From NCBI RefSeq assembly GCF_013366375.1, contig NZ_JABWMJ010000015.1, positions 28,697 to 92,696 on the forward strand: a stretch of DNA of 64,000 nucleotides, read 5' to 3'. How positions within the stretch are numbered: position 1 is the first letter of the stretch; each line of letters starts with the position of its first letter. This document shows positions 1-8,417 of the stretch, one piece after another. Source of the stretch: Rhizobacter koreensis. GTDB lineage: Bacteria > Pseudomonadota > Gammaproteobacteria > Burkholderiales > Burkholderiaceae_C. Made by a program: the position numbers and the translations under genes. The notes under the pieces are model-generated. The model saw nothing but the letters and a program-made list of their open reading frames with translations, was not told where the DNA came from and did no database searches.

Positions 1-1
1 C

Positions 2-406
2 GCCGTGCACGCCTACAGCAGCCGGCGAGGCGCGCACACGACCGCCGCCGAGCACATGCCGGCGTCGCACCGTGCGCACCGGGAGTGGACGCCGCAGCGA
101 CTCATTGCCTGGGGCGAGCGCATCGGCGCGGCCACTGGCGCGCTCGTGCGCTGGCAGATGGAGCACCGCCCGCACCCGGAGCAGGGCTACCGCGCCTGCC
201 TTGGGCTGCAGCGCCTGGCGCGCCAGTTCGGCGATGCGCGGCTCGAAGCCGCCTGCGCCCGTGCGATGTCGATCCGCTCGCCGACCTACCGCAGCGTGAA
301 CTCGATCCTGGCCGCAGGGCTGGATCGCCAGCAGGTGCCGGCTACGCCGGCCGAGGCGGCACTGCCGCCGCACGAGAACGTGCGCGGCCCCGACTACTAC
401 CACTGA
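2..406 (+). CDS. istA: IS21-family transposase IstA, C-terminal part
   Basis: The frame is open to the left edge of the window, so only about the last 134 residues are seen. The tail ends in HENVRGPDYYH, which matches the conserved IstA C-terminus. The DDE catalytic core lies upstream of the window. istB follows 15 bases later, the usual istA-istB order. IstA cuts and joins the element ends with help from IstB. The identification rests on the C-terminal motif and the adjacent istB. Confidence 0.88.
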   Translation, partial: AVHAYSSRRGAHTTAAEHMPASHRAHREWTPQRLIAWGERIGAATGALVRWQMEHRPHPEQGYRACLGLQRLARQFGDARLEAACARAMSIRSPTYRSVNSILAAGLDRQQVPATPAEAALPPHENVRGPDYYH

Positions 407-421
407 CGAAGGAGAACGCCC

Positions 422-1159
422 TTGCTCAACGAACACACCCTGGACCAACTGCGCGGCCTGCGCCTCGACGGCATGGTCCAGGCGCTGGCCGACCCGGGCA
501 CCAGCGCGGCAGCGGCCGAGCTGGCCTTCGACGAACGCCTGGCGATGCTCGTGCAGCGCGAGATCGACTGGCGTGACGGCAAGCGCCTCGCGCGGCTGCT
601 CAAGGCGGCCAAGTTGAAGGTCGGCAGCGCCTGCATCGAGGACATCGACTGGCGCGGCTCGCGCGGGCTGGACCGCACCCTCGTCACAGCGCTCGCCGGC
701 TGCGACTGGCTGCGCCACGGTCACAACGTCTTGATCACCGGGGCGACCGGCGTCGGGAAGACGTGGTTGGCTTGTGCGCTGGCGCAGCAGGCCGCGCGTT
801 CGGGCTTCACGGTGCTGTACATGCGAGCGCCGCGGCTGCTCGAGGAATTGCGCGTCGCCCATGGCGACGGCAGCTTCGGGCGCCGGCTGGCGCAACTCGC
901 ACGCATCGACCTGTTGGCCATCGACGACTTCGCGATCGCGCCGATCACCGCCGCGGAGCGCAATGACCTGCTCGAGCTGCTGGATGACCGCGTGGGCACC
1001 CGCGCCACCCTGATAACGAGCCAGTTGCCGGTCACAGCGTGGCATGAATGGCTGAACGATCCGACGCTGGCCGATGCGATCCTGGACCGCATCGTCCACG
1101 CGGCGCACAAGATCGCGCTCAAGGGTGAATCGATGCGAAAGAAGCAGGTGAAGGCATGA
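422..1159 (+). CDS. istB: IS21-family helper ATPase IstB
   Basis: This 245-residue AAA+ ATPase selects targets and stimulates IstA. The Walker A motif GATGVGKT lies near residues 106-113 and a Walker B-type LLAIDDF near 160. The N-terminal half carries the IstB LRGLRLDGM region. The start is a TTG preceded by AAGGAG at 7-base spacing, and no in-frame ATG fits better. The length is normal for IstB, and the gene looks intact. It sits directly after istA in the same element. Confidence 0.95.
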   Translation: MLNEHTLDQLRGLRLDGMVQALADPGTSAAAAELAFDERLAMLVQREIDWRDGKRLARLLKAAKLKVGSACIEDIDWRGSRGLDRTLVTALAGCDWLRHGHNVLITGATGVGKTWLACALAQQAARSGFTVLYMRAPRLLEELRVAHGDGSFGRRLAQLARIDLLAIDDFAIAPITAAERNDLLELLDDRVGTRATLITSQLPVTAWHEWLNDPTLADAILDRIVHAAHKIALKGESMRKKQVKA

Positions 1160-1411
1160 CCGCTTCGCGCAAACCGAGCAACACATCGGCTGCGACCATG
1201 AACACGGCTTGCCCACCGCGGCGGTCGTTCGTCGCAAGCGACGCCCGCCGCCCTGGACAAGCCTGCCGCAAAGACCAGCCTGCAATGACCGCCTTCGGCG
1301 CCACGTTGCCCACCCCGGCGATGCTCGCCGGCATGGACAACGCTCATCGCTTCAGCGCCATCGTGGACGGCTGAGATACGATGAACCCCTTCACTCGCGT
1401 GCTCCCGTGAT

Positions 1412-1482
1412 CGTCCACGATCACGCTGAAACAGCGTCCGCGATCACGCCGAAACCGGCGTCCACGATCGCTGAAATACGCA
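1412..1482. repeat. IS21 right-end multiple terminal repeats
   Basis: Three imperfect direct copies of about 21 bp start at 1412, 1435 and 1459, each containing CGATC followed by a GCTGAAA or GCCGAAA core. They lie at the very end of the element and are probably the IstA binding sites. The outermost copy ends in TACGCA, giving the CA terminus expected for IS21. Confidence 0.75.
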
Positions 1483-3988
1483 AGAAGCCGGGCAGCTTCA
1501 GATGCGAGCCGTCGAATTCGCGCTGGCGGATGCAGTTGAACAGGTCGTTGTAGATCCTGCACAGCCGCTCGCGCCTCGCAGCGTCTTCATAGGCCCACGC
1601 TGCGAAGCGGTCCCGGATCAGGCCGAGCTTCTCCCGCGCAGCAAGCGTCTCCTCCTTGTTGACGACGTACACGCCGTCCTTCTCAGGGTGCGGGTCGCGC
1701 ACGGTGGGTGTCTGCACGTTCAGCGCGTGCTGCACGAGCTCGATCGCATGCATGCGCCGCGTGCCGTACTCCTGAATGCATGCGACGCTCTGACGTGCCG
1801 CCCAGTCGTTGAAGTTCACCGACCAGGTCCCGGCGACTGCCAGGTACCGGACGCTGCTGTCCTGCAGGCCGAGCACCTCCTTGATGAAGGCCTCGACCAC
1901 GTCGGCAGGGACCCAGACCGCGCCCAGGCGCAGCGCGATGTCGCCCGGGGGAAGGTCCTCGGGGATCACCTTCTCCAGTGCCGCCACGTTCGCACGGTAG
2001 GCGTCGCCGGCGTCAAGGGCCGCGGTCAGCTTGCGCTTCACGTTGCCGGAGAGGTACTCGTCGGCCGGTTCGTACCGGTCGCTCTCTGGATTCAGGTAGA
2101 CCATGCCCCGCGCCATGAGGTCCTGGAGGGCCTCGCCTGGCGTCGCGCGCAGCAGTTGGCCGATGTAGTCGGGATCGACCCGGCCCTTCCATTGCATCGA
2201 TAGGGCGAGCGCCTCGTCGGGATGCTCAGCCTGCGTGGCCTCCCGAACCGGCGCGACCGTGCGCTTGGAGAAGATGGCGGCCTTGGTGGCGACTTCCTCC
2301 TCTTCGTCGTAGTGCTCCAGTGACAGGAGCAGCGGATAGTCGGGATCCCGCCGGAAGGCGAGGGCGTTGGCGCGACAGGACAGGTAGCCGTGGCGCCTGA
2401 CGAACCGGTCGTAGCTCTGGTTGAGCCGGCGCCGCAGATCGCCAAGGTCATGGTCCGATGCCGTGCCCAGCTGCGCGCTGAGCAGCGCGCGGGCGCGATC
2501 ACGGATGTCTGCCATGCCGGCGATGCGCAGCCGAACAGTGGCGTTCAGGCGGTCGTGCACATCCACGACGTGATCGCCTTCGACGACGCCGATGCGGCCG
2601 TTGTTGACCACGAACGACCCTGGTCGCGCGCCCACGGGCGCAGACACCACGTTCTGCGGCGCCTTGCTGGGGACCGTGGGCCGAGCGCCGTAGACGCCTT
2701 TGGGCACCATCGCCTGCGCGTTGAGCAGCGCCGCTTCGAGGTTGCCCTCGAGCACGGCAGTCGGCACGGCCTGGTAGCCGTTGCTGACCCGGTCGATCTG
2801 CCCGAGCACATGCTGCGGGTGCTGCACGAACCAGCGATTGATCCGCAGGTACTGCTCGTGGCAACCTGACCGCAGCATCCCCTTGGGGACGTAGTCGAGG
2901 TCCAGCCATTCGGCCGAGGCCGCCGCTTCGCCGGTGGCACGCTTTCTGAGTACCACCAGGTCGGCCTGCACGCTGGTCGATGCGAGGCGCTCGAACGTAC
3001 CGGCCGGCAGCCGGAACGCCGTGACCAGGTCGGCTTCGGAGGCCACATGCGCCCGCACGCCGGCATCGTTCTCGTCCAGGAAGTACGACGAGGTGATGAA
3101 GCACACCAGGCCGCCAGGCCGCAGAAGGTCGAGTGCTCGACCGACGAACCAGTTGTGGATGCTCGCTCGGCTGTAGGGCCGGTTGCGGTTGTCGAGCACA
3201 CCGTAGCGCCCGAAGGGCACGTTGGACAGGACCAAGTCGAAGGTCCCCTCGGCCAAGGCCGCGGACTCGAACCCACCAATGCGCACGTCCACGCCGAAGG
3301 GCGCGTACAGGCTTCGAAGCATGCGACCTGAGACGCGATCGATCTCGATGGCGGTGATCCGGCTGCGGCCGGCCACCTCGGCAGGCATGCAGCCCAGGAA
3401 GTGCCCGATGCCGGCGCTCGGCTCGAGGATGCGGCCGCCCTGGAAGCCCAGGCGGCGCAGCAGCGCCCAGAACCAGTGGATGACCAACGGATCGGTGTAG
3501 TGGCTGTTGTTCACCGATGCGCGCGCCGAGTCGTGGTCTGCGTCGGAGAGCAACTGCCGCAGGAGCCCGGCGCGCTGAACCCAGGCGGGGTCGCGGCCGT
3601 CTTCGTTGAAGCTGGCCGGAAGGCCTCCCCAGCCGGTGTAGCGCAGCAGTGTGGTGCGCTCGCTGGCCGTCGGGGTTCGTGCCTCCTCCTCGATGGCGCG
3701 GAGTGCGGTGATGGCGGCCGTGTTGGCCTCGAACTTCGTCACTTGGCCATCGAGCTGACCCAGGACGGTGTCGTCCCAGGTCGGCCACTCGACGACCGCG
3801 GTGGTGCTGGCCGACGTCTGCAGGGCAGGGCGCCATGCCTTGGAGACTTGTGAGGGCTCCTCGGGCAGGGCTTCGGCCGTGGTGGCCGCGGGCTGCGCGG
3901 CCTCGGCGAATAGGTCTGGGTATGCGGGGGCTTCGGTGTCGAAGCCCGGCAGACAAGGGGTGTAGCCACCCTGGCTGGATGGGGACAT
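1483..3988 (-). pseudogene. N6-adenine DNA methylase/helicase gene, 3' end removed by IS21
   Basis: About 835 codons remain of a large plasmid-type DNA methylase fused to a helicase. The S-adenosylmethionine site EPSAGIGHF lies near residues 188-196. The catalytic motif is NVPFG near 253-257, a variant of the NPPY class. The reading frame runs as far as DGSHLKLPGF, where family members go on into a SNF2/DEAD-type helicase, but here it enters IS21 and picks up unrelated codons to 1421. The helicase half should lie left of the element if it survives. The start is the ATG at 3988, preceded by GGAG, in preference to an upstream one at 4015. A leader hairpin (4017-4050) precedes it. Such proteins are thought to protect entering DNA or act in antirestriction. 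Whether the truncated methylase is active is unknown. Confidence 0.85.
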
Positions 3989-4016
3989 GCGATCTCCGTG
4001 ATGTGGAGAGAGCACA

Positions 4017-4050
4017 CGCCCCCGAGGGGAGCGTGAGCTCCCGGTGGGAG
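4017..4050 (-). ncRNA. radC-motif-like leader RNA of the methylase gene
   Basis: Read on the minus strand, GGGAGCTCACGCTCCC folds as a hairpin and is followed by CTCGGGGGCG, 29 bases before the methylase start. The same design (short hairpin then CGGGG) precedes antirestriction and radC genes in this window. Those are the gene classes reported for the published radC RNA motif, a candidate cis-regulatory RNA. The assignment is by pattern and context only, without a covariance-model search. Confidence 0.55.
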
Positions 4051-4232
4051 GGGGGCGCCGGCCGACGGAGCGGCAAGCGGACGTGCGTCAGCCAGCCGCG
4101 CGGCCTGAGCGGCAGCGAGTTGGTGAAGACGGATTGGGGGAAGGGGCCGGCCGCTTTTTAGGCGGGCACGGCAGGGAACTCACCGCCCGGGTTGGCGGCT
4201 TCGGCAGGGCAGGGCTCTGCGCGGATCGACTT

Positions 4233-4255
4233 GCGGGTCACGACCGCTAACGCCG
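4233..4255. repeat. Divergent-promoter repeat, copy A
   Basis: This copy contains GCGGGTCACGACCGCTAACG and is preceded by GCGGATCGACTT. Its core GCGG-GTCACGA-CCGC is an inverted repeat with 4-bp arms. Near-identical copies lie at 10922, 40186 and 53654, each between divergent operons and 302-378 bp before the plus-strand start codon. It is probably a binding site for an element-encoded regulator. Confidence 0.75.
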
Positions 4256-4355
4256 GCGATGCCGGAACGCCTCAGAGGGCGGCTGTGGCTGTGGCCACGA
4301 AGCAAATTGAGTATGAATCAACTAGCCGCGGAGGGAAAGACGCCCCGCCGCGTCG

Positions 4356-4367
4356 GCGCATGTTCAT
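4356..4367. repeat. GCGCATGTTCAT box, copy A
   Basis: An exact 12-bp match to boxes at 40321 and 53821. All three lie 123-167 bp beyond the larger repeat, inside divergent intergenic regions. The box also occurs by chance within the two sbcC-like genes as Arg-Met-Phe-Met codons, so only the intergenic copies are meaningful. Confidence 0.45.
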
Positions 4368-4590
4368 CGGGCCTGACCCGGCCACAGGCGGCCGGGTCGC
4401 GCGTTGTGACAACTTGACGCCAACGGGAAGAGGCCACCTGGTTGCGCGAGCATGGTGCGGTGGAAGGGAAGGGCATCTGCGCCGCGCTGGGCGCAGGAGT
4501 CGCGGTGACCAAGGTGCAGCGGCTTGCCGCGGCCTGGCCGCACGAGCGAGGTGGAAAGGTACCCCTCATGCCTCACGCACAATAGTTGGC

Positions 4591-5706
4591 ATGAGCACTC
4601 GCAAGACGGCCAAGAAGACCGCAGTGGCGCCTCGCGTATCGCGCACGGGCGCGGCGGCTGGCGTGCCCATCGAGGCGGCATTCGATGAGGTGGTGGAACT
4701 GATACGTGCTGCGCGCCAGCGCGCCCACCAGGCGGTCAACACCGAGCTCATCGGCCTGTACTGGCAGATCGGTGAGTACATCGACGGCAAGCTGGCGGCG
4801 GCCGAGTGGGGTGAGGGCGTGGTGGACCGACTGGCGCAACACTTGGCCCGCACGGTGCCGGGACTGCGTGGCTTCTCGGCGCAGAACCTGTGGCGCATGC
4901 GGCAGCTGGTCGACACCTACCGCGATGCACCAAAACTCTCACCACTGGTGAGAGCATTGCCCTGGACCCACAACCTCATCATCCTGGGCCAGTCCAAGCG
5001 TGCCGAGGAGCGGGAGTTCTACCTTCGCATGGCCGTGCAGCAGCGCTGGGGCAAGCGAGAGCTGGAGCGGCAGATCCGCCTGGCGGCCTTCGAGAAGGCG
5101 GTGCTGGCGCCGCCAAAACTCTCACCAGCGGTGAGAGAAATGCATGGCGAGTCGGCGGCTGCTGCTTTCAAGGACGCCTACGCGCTGGAATTCCTCGAGC
5201 TGCCCATCGGCCACACCGAGGCCGACCTGCATCGCGGCCTGCTTGGCCGGCTGCAGGCCTTCTTGATCGAACTGGGCCGCGACTTCTGCTTCGTCGGCTC
5301 GGAGTTCCCGTTGCAGGTGGGCGGGCGCGACTTCGCGCTCGACCTGCTGTTCTTCCACCGCGGCCTGAACTGCCTGGTGGCCATCGAGCTGAAGGTGGAC
5401 CGCTTCGAGCCCGAGCATCTCGGCAAGCTGAACTTCTACCTGGAAGCGCTGGACCGTGACGTGAAGAAGCCGCACGAGAACCCGGCCATCGGAGTGCTGT
5501 TGTGCGCGTCCAAGGACAGTGAGGTGGTGGAGTACGCGCTGAGCCGAACGCTATCGCCAGCGCTTGTCGCGCAATACCAGACCCAGTTGCCGGACAAGCA
5601 ACTGCTGGCCGCCAAGCTGCACGAGTTCTACAACTTGAATGCACTGCCAATCGATCTGAAGTCGCTGACTAGACCTCGGGCGAAGAAGGTTGGCAAGCCG
5701 CGATAG
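4591..5706 (+). CDS. YhcG-type PDDEXK nuclease domain protein (DUF1016)
   Basis: This 371-residue protein has the two-part YhcG layout. The N-terminal DUF1016_N helical domain includes ELIGLYWQIGEYI and FSAQNLWRMRQL. The C-terminal PDDEXK nuclease fold includes FALDLLFFHRGLNCLVAIELK, and the family signature GVLLCASKDSEVVEYAL is present. The catalytic Asp and ELK residues are there. The ATG at 4591 is chosen because DUF1016 homology starts shortly after it; the longer open frame upstream runs through repeat A. Family members occur on mobile elements and next to restriction loci, and a role in cleaving or processing foreign or replicating DNA is assumed but unproven. It stands alone, divergent from the methylase. 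Two near-identical 19-bp palindromes lie inside the gene. Confidence 0.88.
   Translation: MSTRKTAKKTAVAPRVSRTGAAAGVPIEAAFDEVVELIRAARQRAHQAVNTELIGLYWQIGEYIDGKLAAAEWGEGVVDRLAQHLARTVPGLRGFSAQNLWRMRQLVDTYRDAPKLSPLVRALPWTHNLIILGQSKRAEEREFYLRMAVQQRWGKRELERQIRLAAFEKAVLAPPKLSPAVREMHGESAAAAFKDAYALEFLELPIGHTEADLHRGLLGRLQAFLIELGRDFCFVGSEFPLQVGGRDFALDLLFFHRGLNCLVAIELKVDRFEPEHLGKLNFYLEALDRDVKKPHENPAIGVLLCASKDSEVVEYALSRTLSPALVAQYQTQLPDKQLLAAKLHEFYNLNALPIDLKSLTRPRAKKVGKPR
4936..4954. repeat. Intragenic palindrome, copy 1
   Basis: CTCTCACCACTGGTGAGAG has 8-bp arms around a 3-base centre and encodes the KLSPLVR stretch of the nuclease. A second copy lies at 5119-5137. Both are preceded by CCAAAA. Confidence 0.6.
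5119..5137. repeat. Intragenic palindrome, copy 2
   Basis: CTCTCACCAGCGGTGAGAG has the same 8-bp arms as the copy at 4936 and encodes KLSPAVR. The two repeated protein stretches suggest a DNA-level or internal peptide duplication. Confidence 0.6.
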
Positions 5707-5916
5707 TTCGTCTCCCGCCTCCAACATGGGCGCAGCCGGTCGAGGCTGATGGGGCCCCCGCGGCAGACTCGCCGGTAGCCGTTGGAGACACAAGTAGCGC
5801 AGTGCTGAAACACGGCTGCTGTCCCTGCTTGATGCGCCGCTACGGTGGCCGCCTTGCAAGGAAGCCGGGCATCGCATTTGTTACGAGTAGTGAAGACGCT
5901 CGAGGTGGACTTGGCC

Positions 5917-6747
5917 CTACTCTGATCCATGCGCGCGTTGGTGCGCATGACGGATGTCGAAGAGGGGGTCGCCAGCCTCGTCTGCGTGGAAGTGCGGACA
6001 GGCGTGGTCCGCGAGGAAGGCAAAGCTCTTGCTCGGCGTGAGCGTGCCCTTGTTGCCGTCGTATTCCAGGAACGCGGATCCGCGGGCTTGGTTGTGCCAG
6101 GGGCAGATCAGCTGCGTGAACAGGCCGACCGCGGCCGACGCGAGTAGGCCGTTGGGCCAAACGACCTGAGGCTTGCCACCTGCGGCGCCATAGTTGCGGG
6201 CTTCTTGGACTAGCGCTTCTTCGGTCACCACGCCCATGCAGCGCAGGCAGGGGCTTCCTGGCGTGATCAGTGCGACCTGGCCCGAGATCAGGAAGCCATC
6301 GCCGATCTTGTGCACGTCCATGCCGATATCGATGTATGGGATCAGGAAGCGCCGGCAGAACTTGTCGAGTTGGTCCTTGGCAGTCACGGCGTCCAGGCAG
6401 CCGATCAGCACGTCGCAGGTCTGGAGTTCCTGAGACACCTCTTGCCAGTGCGTGGGATGAGCGCCGATATTGACGTCGGCGACGACGGCGCGGACCACGC
6501 GCGCGGCGATCTCAACCTTCAAGGTCCGGCGCTTTACGTCCTCAAGGGTTCCGCCGACCAGGCGGTTCAGGTTTGTCTCGGAAATGGTGTCAGGATCGAC
6601 CAGCACGTAGTTGCCGACACCGATGTGGGCGAGCTGTTGGACGACATGAGACCCGCCTCCTCCCAGGCCGATGACGCCGACCTTGGTGCGCTTCAGGTCC
6701 TGTTCGCTCGTGGCGCCCAGGAAGCTTTGTCGGTCATGTTTGCTCAT
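5917..6747 (-). CDS. ThiF/E1-like ubiquitin-activating enzyme
   Basis: This 276-residue E1-superfamily protein is last in the ubiquitin-like operon. The nucleotide-binding loop GLGGGGS lies at residues 27-33, followed by VDPDTISETNLNR with the Asp, Asn and Arg used to bind ATP. CLRCMG and later Cys/His clusters may bind zinc or include the thioester cysteine. Members of this family adenylate the C-terminal glycine of a ubiquitin-like protein and pass it to an E2. Its first 14 bases overlap the JAB gene, which implies translational coupling. The context (triple Ubl, E2-like, JAB) matches the polyUbl/E2/JAB/E1 operons predicted from comparative genomics and relates to the antiviral Bub/Bil systems. 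No separate E3 is visible. Confidence 0.9.
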   Translation of the reverse strand: MSKHDRQSFLGATSEQDLKRTKVGVIGLGGGGSHVVQQLAHIGVGNYVLVDPDTISETNLNRLVGGTLEDVKRRTLKVEIAARVVRAVVADVNIGAHPTHWQEVSQELQTCDVLIGCLDAVTAKDQLDKFCRRFLIPYIDIGMDVHKIGDGFLISGQVALITPGSPCLRCMGVVTEEALVQEARNYGAAGGKPQVVWPNGLLASAAVGLFTQLICPWHNQARGSAFLEYDGNKGTLTPSKSFAFLADHACPHFHADEAGDPLFDIRHAHQRAHGSE

Positions 6748-7252
6748 AGAGATCTCCGAACTTCCGAACCGAGCGGCCCACCTGCGTGAACCCGGCGACG
6801 TATTGGGGTTGGGCCTTCTTCGCAGTCCACACCAAGCCTCTGGCGCTTGTGTTGCTCAGCACTAGCAGTCCATGTGGCATGCGCGGCAGCGCGTTGAAGA
6901 AGCCCGGCACGAACTGGGCGCCACTGATCAGGTCGGTCTTCGAGAAGCCCGGCAGACCATGGCCGCCGTGGGTGTGGACGTGCAGCAGTGCCGATTTGCC
7001 CGGATGCGCCACCTCGATCGCCTTACGCATGGCGTCGGATCCGATCTGGGCTCCGACCGTCGCAGCGCGCTCGTAGTCGTCGTCGTCCACCGGGTGATAG
7101 CTGCGGCAGAGCAGCAGGATGTCGCCGTCGACAGAGCGCGAGGCGCCCGCCGTCAGAAAGCCAACACGCTCGAAGGCGAACGGGTGTCGACGGTGCAGAT
7201 CCAGTCGTACCTGAGCAAGTAGTGCCTCGGTGATCTTGATGTGGATCTTCAT
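6734..7252 (-). CDS. JAB/JAMM-family metallopeptidase (deubiquitinase-like)
   Basis: The protein has 172 residues. The JAMM zinc site is complete: Glu28, then His93-x-His95, Ser104 and Asp107 within HTHGGHGLPGFSKTD. In such operons the JAB protein is expected to trim the ubiquitin-like precursor and/or remove conjugates. Here the precursor ends in a three-residue tail after a glycine, which would need trimming. The start at 7252 is preferred over an upstream codon at 7330, because it overlaps the E2 stop as ATGA and has GAGG upstream. The E1 gene overlaps its end by 14 bases. Confidence 0.9.
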   Translation of the reverse strand: MKIHIKITEALLAQVRLDLHRRHPFAFERVGFLTAGASRSVDGDILLLCRSYHPVDDDDYERAATVGAQIGSDAMRKAIEVAHPGKSALLHVHTHGGHGLPGFSKTDLISGAQFVPGFFNALPRMPHGLLVLSNTSARGLVWTAKKAQPQYVAGFTQVGRSVRKFGDLYEQT

Positions 7253-7578
7253 CGGAATGCCCTCAGGTGATTCATCAGGATCTGCACCCAGGGGAGCGCC
7301 GCCTCGACGCCCTGCCATGAGCAGGCCCACCAGGTGCGGCCGCCCAAAGAGTGGGCGGTCCAGTTGTTCGCGCTGCCGCCGGGGATTTGTCGATCCAGGA
7401 AGAGGCGGGTTTGGTAGCCCGTGTGCTCGTGGGGGTGCAGCAGCGCGTCGCAGACGACGGTGCCGCCCAGGGTTTCGACCTTGAGGCCAGGCAGGAAGGC
7501 CAATAGGCGGCCCCCTTCCTGGAACGGCTCTGCGCTGGGTACGACAGCCTGCAGTGCGCTCAGTTGTGCGGCGCTCAT
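7249..7578 (-). CDS. E2/UBC-like protein (prokaryotic E2 family E type)
   Basis: This 109-residue protein lies between the triple ubiquitin-like gene and the JAB gene and overlaps both as ATGA. Recognisable parts are HPHEHTGYQTRLFLD and GRTWWACSW followed by a helix ending NHLRAFR, as in the small prokaryotic E2 families tied to polyUbl operons. Cys86 in WWACSW is the best thioester candidate; Cys43 is the only other cysteine. Its expected job is to take the activated ubiquitin-like protein from the E1 and attach it to a target. The assignment relies on motif plus operon context; the fold is not provable from sequence alone. Confidence 0.78.
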   Translation of the reverse strand: MSAAQLSALQAVVPSAEPFQEGGRLLAFLPGLKVETLGGTVVCDALLHPHEHTGYQTRLFLDRQIPGGSANNWTAHSLGGRTWWACSWQGVEAALPWVQILMNHLRAFR

Positions 7579-8270
7579 GACGACTGCCCCCGCGGCGGGT
7601 GGGACGTGAAGTGCATGCCGGCCTTGAGCTTGAGCTCCTGCCCGGGCTTCAACTCGACCAGCCTGCCATCGACCCACAGGTCGAGGAGGTAGCCCGGCTC
7701 GACATTGAAGATGGCGATCAGTTGCTCGGTCGTGTAGGTGCCCTTGGTCAGTTCGAACGGCTGTTCGTTGTAGAGCACCTTGACCAGCTTGCTGCCCTTG
7801 CGGGTCTTGAAGTGTTCGGTGCCCTCTTGGGACAGATCCACCACATCGTCATCGTCGAGCACCTTGTCCGGAGCATCTTCCAGTTGCTGCACAACCTCGA
7901 ACTCGTCATCCTTGCGGGCCAGACGCAGCAAGGTCTTTGCGTTGACCCTCGCCCGCGGCCACTCGAGCTTGAGGCCATCCAGGAAGAAGCGGTAAGTCGC
8001 GTCGCCCTCGATGACGAAGAAGCGCTCCACGCCCGGCTGGTTGAGATTGACGAGCTCTTCAGGTCGGAGTTCCTCCAGCGCGCCACCGGGCAGCTGCTGC
8101 AGAACGATCACCTCGTCGCTGGAGTTGAAGCCCGCAGCCTCGGCAATCTGACGGCCGGTCACACGGTCGTCGTCGATGCGCGCGCTGCGGCGGTTGAAGT
8201 GCTCGTCGAGCACCTCGATGGCCTGGCCCTGGAGACGAGCCGCCTGGTTGTGTTGCGTATCCGACTGCAT
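7575..8270 (-). CDS. Triple ubiquitin-like (multiubiquitin) protein
   Basis: The 231-residue protein is built of three beta-grasp repeats of about 70 residues, ending at Gly89, Gly159 and Gly228. Each end has the pattern F-x(2-6)-G: RFFVIEG, EHFKTRKG and HFTSHPPRG. Only QSS follows the last glycine, so removal of three residues by the JAB peptidase would expose it. The start at 8270 has AGAGGAG at good spacing. It is the first gene of the conjugation set and is preceded by two copies of a palindromic operator-like repeat (8320, 8385). It resembles bacterial polyUbl proteins found with E1/E2/JAB. Targets are unknown. Confidence 0.85.
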   Translation of the reverse strand: MQSDTQHNQAARLQGQAIEVLDEHFNRRSARIDDDRVTGRQIAEAAGFNSSDEVIVLQQLPGGALEELRPEELVNLNQPGVERFFVIEGDATYRFFLDGLKLEWPRARVNAKTLLRLARKDDEFEVVQQLEDAPDKVLDDDDVVDLSQEGTEHFKTRKGSKLVKVLYNEQPFELTKGTYTTEQLIAIFNVEPGYLLDLWVDGRLVELKPGQELKLKAGMHFTSHPPRGQSS

Positions 8271-8319
8271 GGGATCACTCCTCTGCCACGAAGGCGATGG
8301 AACCAACGATGAATAAGCT

Positions 8320-8339
8320 GCTTCAGTGAAGCTGTTGAA
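8320..8339. promoter_or_regulatory. Operator-like palindrome repeat, copy 1 (Ubl operon)
   Basis: GCTTCAGTGAAGCTGTTGAA contains the perfect palindrome GCTTCA-G-TGAAGC (8320-8332). It lies 50 bp upstream of the triple-Ubl start and is repeated 65 bp further out at 8385. It is a likely binding site for a dimeric regulator, perhaps the winged-helix STAS-like protein encoded next door. Confidence 0.65.
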
Positions 8340-8384
8340 CAGACCCTGGAGGGGCGCGCTCGTCAACCTCAGTGCGCCCATTCT

Positions 8385-8404
8385 GCTTCAATGAAGCTGT
8401 TGAA
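8385..8404. promoter_or_regulatory. Operator-like palindrome repeat, copy 2 (Ubl operon)
   Basis: GCTTCAATGAAGCTGTTGAA differs from copy 1 at one base and contains palindrome GCTTCA-A-TGAAGC (8385-8397), followed by another TTGAAGC half-site. A further half-site, CTGCTTCAATGT on the minus strand (8975-8986), overlaps the start codon of the STAS-like gene. This suggests autoregulation. Confidence 0.65.
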
Positions 8405-8417
8405 GCAAGCAGAAAAA

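Larger units (their letters stand above)
1..1482 (+). mobile_element. IS21-family insertion sequence, right portion
   Basis: The window opens inside an IS21-type element: the end of istA, then istB, then terminal repeats. Its right end is placed at 1482, because IS21 ends finish in CA and the disrupted methylase reading frame resumes just after. Three related repeats of about 21 bp, spaced 23-24 bp apart, lie at 1412-1432, 1435-1455 and 1459-1479, with cores such as CGATCACGCTGAAAC and CGATCGCTGAAATAC. Such multiple terminal repeats are typical of IS21 transposase binding sites. The left end is outside the window, so the target duplication cannot be checked. The 250 bases from istB to the repeats hold no convincing gene. 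Confidence 0.88.
3989..4590. promoter_or_regulatory. Divergent intergenic region A (methylase / YhcG-like nuclease)
   Basis: This 600-bp region between divergent genes contains no convincing ORF. It holds the minus-strand leader hairpin (4017-4050), repeat copy A (4233-4255) and a GCGCATGTTCAT box (4356-4367). The same combination recurs in three other divergent regions of the window. It probably holds the promoters for both flanking genes, but no clear -35/-10 pair stands out. Confidence 0.6.

Noticed and set aside
1156..1374. A 72-residue frame inside the IS21 right end.
   Set aside because: No ribosome site beyond chance and no similarity to an IS21 gene; the region is the normal non-coding tail before the terminal repeats.
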